Source: Candidatus Hodarchaeota archaeon
GTDB lineage: Archaea; Asgardarchaeota; Heimdallarchaeia; Hodarchaeales; Hodarchaeaceae
Assembly: GCA_016839665.1 (NCBI GenBank)
Contig: JAEOTU010000395.1
Span: 1 to 10,871, forward strand
Length of the DNA stretch: 10,871 bases
Reading direction: 5' to 3'
Shown in pieces: positions 7,346 to 10,871 of this stretch; positions within the stretch are counted from its first letter, which is position 1; the number at the start of each line of letters is the position of its first letter. The notes under the pieces were generated by a model that made no database searches, had not been told where the DNA came from, and saw only the letters and a program-made list of their open reading frames with translations. The position numbers were made by a program, and so were the translations under genes.

Positions 7346-7740
7346 GTGAACTCCTCCTTTATCCTCTTTTTGATTGGAAAATTTAATATTTCAAGTGCAT
7401 TTATGCTAGTTCGAAGCAGATCATACCAAAATTCACACGCTTTGCGATAATCCTGCTCCCCCAATTCTGTCAGTGTATAATATCGCCTTTTTTCTCTCGT
7501 TTCTGATCTGATAAGGTTATATTTGATTTCTAAATTTTTAAGTATAGTATAAAGAGAACTATCTTTGATTTTTGATGAAGAACCAGAAAGTTCGTGTAAA
7601 TGCTGCTTTATTCCATATCCCCATGAGCTCCCTTCTCCTTCTTTTATAGCACCAAGGATTAGAATAGTTGTTAATGATCCTTTTGCATCTTTTTTTAGAC
7701 GATCAATGAGTTTTAGCACGTGTTCGCTGTTTGGTGTCAA
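7342..7740 (-). CDS. PadR-family winged-helix transcriptional regulator
   Basis: This 132-residue protein has the PadR core: a first helix leading into TTILILGAIKEGEGSSWGYG, then a long helix (IKQHLHEL), the recognition part KIKDSSLYTILKNLE, and the wing LIRSETREKRRYYTLTELG, followed by a C-terminal dimerisation helix (about 97-120). It starts at TTG: an in-frame TGA lies shortly upstream and GAGAGG (7747-7752) sits six bases before the TTG. Its stop overlaps the start of the membrane protein at 5690-7345 (ATGA), so the two are one operon and translationally coupled, a common arrangement for PadR with HAAS/DUF1700-type membrane proteins. A palindrome at 7800-7829 next to its TATA box suggests autorepression. 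The ligand is unknown; the family is confident. Confidence 0.9.
   Translation of the reverse strand: MTPNSEHVLKLIDRLKKDAKGSLTTILILGAIKEGEGSSWGYGIKQHLHELSGSSSKIKDSSLYTILKNLEIKYNLIRSETREKRRYYTLTELGEQDYRKACEFWYDLLRTSINALEILNFPIKKRIKEEFT
7351..7357 (-). promoter_or_regulatory. Strong ribosome binding site for the PadR-partner gene
   Basis: GGAGGAG on the minus strand, five bases before ATG 7345 and inside the end of the PadR gene. It fixes the start of the downstream gene and indicates efficient reinitiation in the coupled pair. Confidence 0.7.
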
Positions 7741-7746
7741 AAAGTT

Positions 7747-7752
7747 CCTCTC
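7747..7752 (-). promoter_or_regulatory. Ribosome binding site supporting the TTG start of PadR
   Basis: GAGAGG on the minus strand, six bases before the TTG at 7738-7740. Because an in-frame stop lies close upstream, this site decides in favour of the TTG over the downstream GTG at codon 8. Confidence 0.55.
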
Positions 7753-7793
7753 GGATTCGTTTCACTCTAATCTTTAGATCTTTCACTTTGATG

Positions 7794-7800
7794 ATTATAT
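7794..7800 (-). promoter_or_regulatory. Putative TATA box of the PadR operon
   Basis: The minus strand reads CGATATAATCATC, with ATATAAT at 7800-7794. Transcription would begin around 7768-7772, leaving about 30 bases of leader that includes the ribosome site. The box touches the palindrome at 7800-7829. Confidence 0.5.
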
Positions 7801-7829
7801 CGAACTTCGTAGTAGACTACGAACTTCGA
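7800..7829. promoter_or_regulatory. 30-bp near-perfect palindrome, candidate PadR operator
   Basis: The left arm TCGAACTTCGTAGT (7800-7813) and right arm ACTACGAACTTCGA (7816-7829) are inverted copies with a single mismatched pair (7805/7824) around the 2-base centre AG. The nonamer CGAACTTCG also occurs as a direct repeat (7801-7809 and 7820-7828), so each arm holds a nested small palindrome (TTCGAA-like). It lies at the TATA/BRE position of the PadR operon, where binding of a dimeric winged-helix repressor would block TBP/TFB. It could alternatively form an RNA hairpin after the Cas1 gene, which ends about 100 bases away. Confidence 0.65.
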
Positions 7830-7833
7830 GGTT

Positions 7834-7840
7834 AAAAAAA
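7834..7840 (-). terminator. Possible T-tract terminator after the Cas1-domain gene
   Basis: A run of seven T on the minus strand (AAAATTTTTTTAACC), about 90 bases after the TGA of the Cas1-domain gene. Archaeal transcription often ends at such T-tracts without a hairpin. The evidence is limited to the base run. Confidence 0.25.
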
Positions 7841-7888
7841 TTTTCTAAAAATTTCAATAGTGACAAATAAGAATTACAATCGGTCTTT

Positions 7889-7920
7889 CCTTAAAACCAT
7901 CCCTTAAACCAGTCTTAAAG
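7889..7920. repeat. Short imperfect ~13-bp tandem repeat behind the Cas1-domain gene
   Basis: Three consecutive units share CTTAAA: CCTTAAAACCAT, then CCCTTAAACCAGT, then CTTAAAG, ending ten bases before the stop codon position at 7930. It may be chance in A/T-rich DNA, or part of a recognition or end sequence of the element that carries the Cas1-domain gene. Confidence 0.3.
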
Positions 7921-7929
7921 ATTTGTTCA

Positions 7930-10871
7930 TCAATAGAGTCGTTGTATTAATGATTCATTAATGAGAGGAAAAGCATCTTTCGCGAAATAAAGATTCATGT
8001 TTTTAAACGACTGATTCGTCCATTTTACCCAACTATAATCAAAAAGATAATATAATTCACTTTTAGCCGTTTCCACCTCTCCATTTATCGGCCTTGGTTG
8101 ATAAATTAACGGAGTATACTTTTTTATCAGAAATTCCTGTCTTTTTTTCGGTGTAGGGATGTCTAGACACTTGACTAGGCGCTCAAGTAAATGAGTAACA
8201 TGATGACGATGAGCATTAGGAAAAGACTGCCATTTTTGGCCATAGTAGAGCTCAAGGTTTTTGATAATTCTGTCATGAACAAATTCCTGACGAAGTTTTT
8301 TGATAGTCCAGGCCCAAGGAGTATAATAACTCTGATAATTCACTTTAGTGAAACGACGTTGAAAGTGCTTTCGATTGATTTCTCCACTAGCTATCGCTTG
8401 TGCTAAAATTAATCGAGTAATGATTCGACCAGTTTCCTCAAGATCAAGGTGTCCTGACAGACCAGGTTTATCTTTTGAGACATGACTGAAGAGGGGGACA
8501 GTATTATACCCTAATCCGAGCTTCGAATTCCATAATCGCAGGTTATTCCGTAAGGTTCGATTCATGGTATTTAGTGCCGTATCAAATGGTGTATAAGCAG
8601 CGTAAGGTTCATTTGCTTGTCTAAAAAGCGGATTAATTTTTCGAGCAATCATTCTCCCGTACGGTTGAGGCAGCATCGGATCAGTGGGAGATTGAACTTT
8701 TTGAACAAACTCTCTTAATCCTTCGGCAAAGGGGCGGAAAAACCACGCTTCAAACCTTGATCTTTGCTTGAGAGATTCCCCATAATTGAAGTAATATCTA
8801 TAAATCTGCTCTGAACTGCGATAAAGTAGGCGTTTTAGTCGAAATAGTACCCGAAAAGCGAATTCCGCTGGCAATGACTCTTCTTGACTTAATATCAACC
8901 CGTACAATTGTGATGTTGCATTTAAAACAGAGAAAACTAACCCCAACATGTGGATTTCTCGCAAAATGGGTCGAACACCTTCAAGAGAGAGTGCTTCTTT
9001 AATTTCCTCTTCAGGATCGGACGAGATACCCTTAGTTGATTTATTATATACTTCTACACCCCAGTCACGCAATATAGGACTTAATCGTGGTTTACCAACA
9101 TTAAATACAGAAGCAATTTCATGTAACGGAATAATTTCGGGATTGGGTACTCGTGGACGTTTTCGTGGGTAATGTACATTTAATAGGGGATGAGTAGAGT
9201 GAGGAGAGAGAACATGAGCTTTATCTTTCAGCCTGAGAAACAAATTATATTGCCGGAAGTTAAACTTAACATGGGGATGTTTGGATATTATAGGAAAGAA
9301 GAGATTTGATTTTCTCTGGGTATCAATCCAGTGAATAGCCCTGAGATCATATATAGCTCCTTTCCCCGTCACATGGGTCACATGGAGAGAATTTGGCTCA
9401 GTTCTCGGATTATAAGTGATTTTGTCTGAATCTTGAATAAATAAATATTGTTTCTGCTTGTTTAATCTTAATCTAGGAATCGGGGGATCTACTTGAGGGT
9501 TATAAATGTGCGATTCAAGAAATGATGGAGTTTTACGCAATTTCAGAAGAGAATTGGTAGTAACATATGAAATAAGTAATCCTAAATCATGAATTATGGA
9601 ACGATCTTTCGAAAAAGATATTTGTATGAGCTGTACGTGTTTTTTTAGAGGTTTAATCAACTTGTATATCGTTTCACAAGTACATTGGACTTCACTATGT
9701 CCATTTGAGGGTGATGAGAGATGTTGATCGCAATGGAGACATTTTAACAGAGATGAAGTAGGCCATTCAAGAAATACTGGTTCTAATGACCGGAAAAATG
9801 TACACGCTACCTTTGTTGAGAACTGGCGGTTAGTCCGTTCTTTAAAAATGGGAGGAATTTTAAGGTCGTTAACAGCGTGAACTTGAGTGAAAAAAAGGCA
9901 GTCTTTTTTTCTCGATTCAAAGTAAATACAGTCTCTACAGGTGTAATTGAGGTAATAATACCTGGGAGAAATCTCGTGTTCAACAGTAGAGCATGGAGAT
10001 TTCTTGATTAAGACTTGACATGCCTTATTTTGCTTCAATTTTATCTTTTGAATGCTTAATTTTTCTCTTAGAGCAGTTATTTTATTTTTCACTGTTTCTT
10101 TTTCTAAAAAAGGAAATGCTGAGAATTGTCTCGGAGCAGGAGCCCTTTGAAAAATACGTCTCACTACTCGGACATAACTTTCTTCAGCGATTCCGTTATA
10201 CCTAGTCGCTGCGACTCGGGCTTTGGTTCGAATTGGAAAATAAGGTAGCTCAGGTCTTAAATATTCTTTTTCAACTTTTCGTTCAAGCTTATTAAGCCAC
10301 TCGTGAATATCCTTTAAGGCTCGAGTTAATGCATTACCCCAGTGAATGGTTCGTTGAGGAAGAAGAGAGGGTGGTTTGAAGGAGACATTTTCAAATTCTT
10401 TCATCTTCTTTTTGAAATAATCCTCCATTTTAAGAGATGCTTCTTTTTCTTGGCGAAAAAAACTAATGATTAGGTCATTAACCTCATCGAAGAGTTCTTC
10501 AGCCCGTTTTTTCTGTTGACGATAGGTATGGATAATCACTGTATGTAAGATGGTCCATTTCGTGGCAGAAAACCCATAGAATTTCGTAATCTGGAACAAC
10601 CATTCTGTACTCGCAAAATAGAAATTTTTGAAAAGCTCTTGTGACATGGGGGGTTGTAATCGTTGGGAAAACAATGGAGGAAGTACCTCTTGCATAAATT
10701 CTCGAAAAGAATAAATGAATAGCTTGTTTTCTAAGAACCACCTTCCTAATGTAGTTATTTGAAAGTGATGACGATCAATCAAGCCTAGATACCGAAGTTC
10801 CTTAACATAAGTAGGTATCTTCTCTAGATATTTCTTCGAAATAAACGATGAGATCCAATAATTCTCAATCA
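7930..10871 (-). CDS. Large stand-alone Cas1-domain integrase with winged-helix and zinc-binding N-terminal extension (5' end beyond the window)
   Basis: The frame is open to the right edge: before the TTG at 10782, 29 further codons read as coding (YLEKIPTYVKELRYLGLIDR...), so the gene is cut by the window and exceeds 979 residues. Numbered from that TTG, the first part plus the upstream codons form a winged helix (LRYLGLIDRHHFQITTLGRW). Residues 20-250 are mostly helical and basic. A first Cys4 motif is C282-x2-C285 ... C295 ... C327, a second C348-x2-C351 ... C367-x-C369. Residues 505-580 resemble the Cas1 N-terminal beta domain (NLFLRLKD ... EIIPLHEIASVF ... LRDWGVEVYN). Residues 600-870 match the Cas1 catalytic domain: E658 in SSEQIYRYYF, D734TALN, H767 in PLFSH, and D780-x2-E783 in GHLDLEETGR, then ASGEINRKHF. 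Cas1 makes the DNA integration reaction that inserts spacers; typical Cas1 is about 300-350 residues. No Cas2, Cas4, effector or CRISPR repeat is visible, so a non-CRISPR or mobile-element role is inferred. Confidence 0.82.
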   Translation of the reverse strand, partial: IENYWISSFISKKYLEKIPTYVKELRYLGLIDRHHFQITTLGRWFLENKLFIYSFREFMQEVLPPLFSQRLQPPMSQELFKNFYFASTEWLFQITKFYGFSATKWTILHTVIIHTYRQQKKRAEELFDEVNDLIISFFRQEKEASLKMEDYFKKKMKEFENVSFKPPSLLPQRTIHWGNALTRALKDIHEWLNKLERKVEKEYLRPELPYFPIRTKARVAATRYNGIAEESYVRVVRRIFQRAPAPRQFSAFPFLEKETVKNKITALREKLSIQKIKLKQNKACQVLIKKSPCSTVEHEISPRYYYLNYTCRDCIYFESRKKDCLFFTQVHAVNDLKIPPIFKERTNRQFSTKVACTFFRSLEPVFLEWPTSSLLKCLHCDQHLSSPSNGHSEVQCTCETIYKLIKPLKKHVQLIQISFSKDRSIIHDLGLLISYVTTNSLLKLRKTPSFLESHIYNPQVDPPIPRLRLNKQKQYLFIQDSDKITYNPRTEPNSLHVTHVTGKGAIYDLRAIHWIDTQRKSNLFFPIISKHPHVKFNFRQYNLFLRLKDKAHVLSPHSTHPLLNVHYPRKRPRVPNPEIIPLHEIASVFNVGKPRLSPILRDWGVEVYNKSTKGISSDPEEEIKEALSLEGVRPILREIHMLGLVFSVLNATSQLYGLILSQEESLPAEFAFRVLFRLKRLLYRSSEQIYRYYFNYGESLKQRSRFEAWFFRPFAEGLREFVQKVQSPTDPMLPQPYGRMIARKINPLFRQANEPYAAYTPFDTALNTMNRTLRNNLRLWNSKLGLGYNTVPLFSHVSKDKPGLSGHLDLEETGRIITRLILAQAIASGEINRKHFQRRFTKVNYQSYYTPWAWTIKKLRQEFVHDRIIKNLELYYGQKWQSFPNAHRHHVTHLLERLVKCLDIPTPKKRQEFLIKKYTPLIYQPRPINGEVETAKSELYYLFDYSWVKWTNQSFKNMNLYFAKDAFPLINESLIQRLY

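Noticed and set aside
9105..9135. Possible helix-turn-helix at HEIASVFNVGKPRLSPILRD (residues 554-573) of the Cas1-domain protein
   Set aside because: The pattern I-P-L-x-E-I-x-S-V ... G-x-P-x-L-S-P ... W-G-V-E-V-Y fits better as the last strands and helix of the Cas1 N-terminal domain than as a separate DNA-binding motif.
1..10871. CRISPR array accompanying the Cas1 domain
   Set aside because: No series of 25-40 bp direct repeats with regular spacers is visible; the only regular tandem repeats are the coding propeller blades at 156 bp.
1..10871. tRNA, rRNA, riboswitch or insertion-sequence genes
   Set aside because: No cloverleaf-type sequence, conserved rRNA segment, DDE-transposase frame or paired terminal repeats were recognised on reading both strands.

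Overview
The window is AT-rich archaeal-type DNA. Archaeal TATA-like boxes lie upstream of several genes. Extracellular proteins are full of N-glycosylation sequons and are anchored by one C-terminal membrane helix followed by a short basic tail. Long intergenic stretches hold gene remains. Together with tandem-repeat propeller proteins of the 'WNxTYGG ... DMWLVKTDSNG' kind, this points to an Asgard-group archaeon. That placement is inference from gene style, because no marker gene is present.

Left part (1-3530, + strand): a membrane-anchored seven-bladed BNR/Ycf48-like propeller (17-1198), a small three-helix membrane protein (1301-1636), a degraded reading frame (about 1673-1999), and a seven-repeat cell-surface propeller (2196-3530) whose 52-residue units share long stretches of near-identical DNA.

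Middle part (3531-5689): a gene graveyard around one intact gene. The intact gene encodes a secreted, C-terminally anchored glycoprotein (3876-4673, - strand) with its own TATA box. Around it are a frameshifted surface-protein tail (3551-3883, +), a 5'-truncated helical-protein remnant (4808-4969, +), and a shrunken, frameshifted relative of the seven-repeat propeller (5123-5573, -).

Right part (5690-10871, all - strand): a two-gene operon of a PadR-family repressor (7342-7740) and a polytopic membrane protein with a HAAS/DUF1700-like cytoplasmic head and a large extracellular domain (5690-7345). The start and stop codons overlap as ATGA. A 30-bp near-perfect palindrome touches the TATA box of this operon and is the obvious candidate operator.

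Upstream of the operon lies the most striking gene: a protein of more than 979 residues, running off the right edge, that ends in a complete Cas1 integrase domain with all expected catalytic residues (E658, H767, D780/E783, numbered from the TTG at 10782). In front of the Cas1 part are a winged-helix segment, a long helical region and two Cys4 zinc-binding motifs. No CRISPR array, Cas2, Cas4 or effector gene is visible, so this looks like a stand-alone ('solo') Cas1 with an unusual N-terminal extension, possibly the recombinase of a mobile element or a non-CRISPR integration system.
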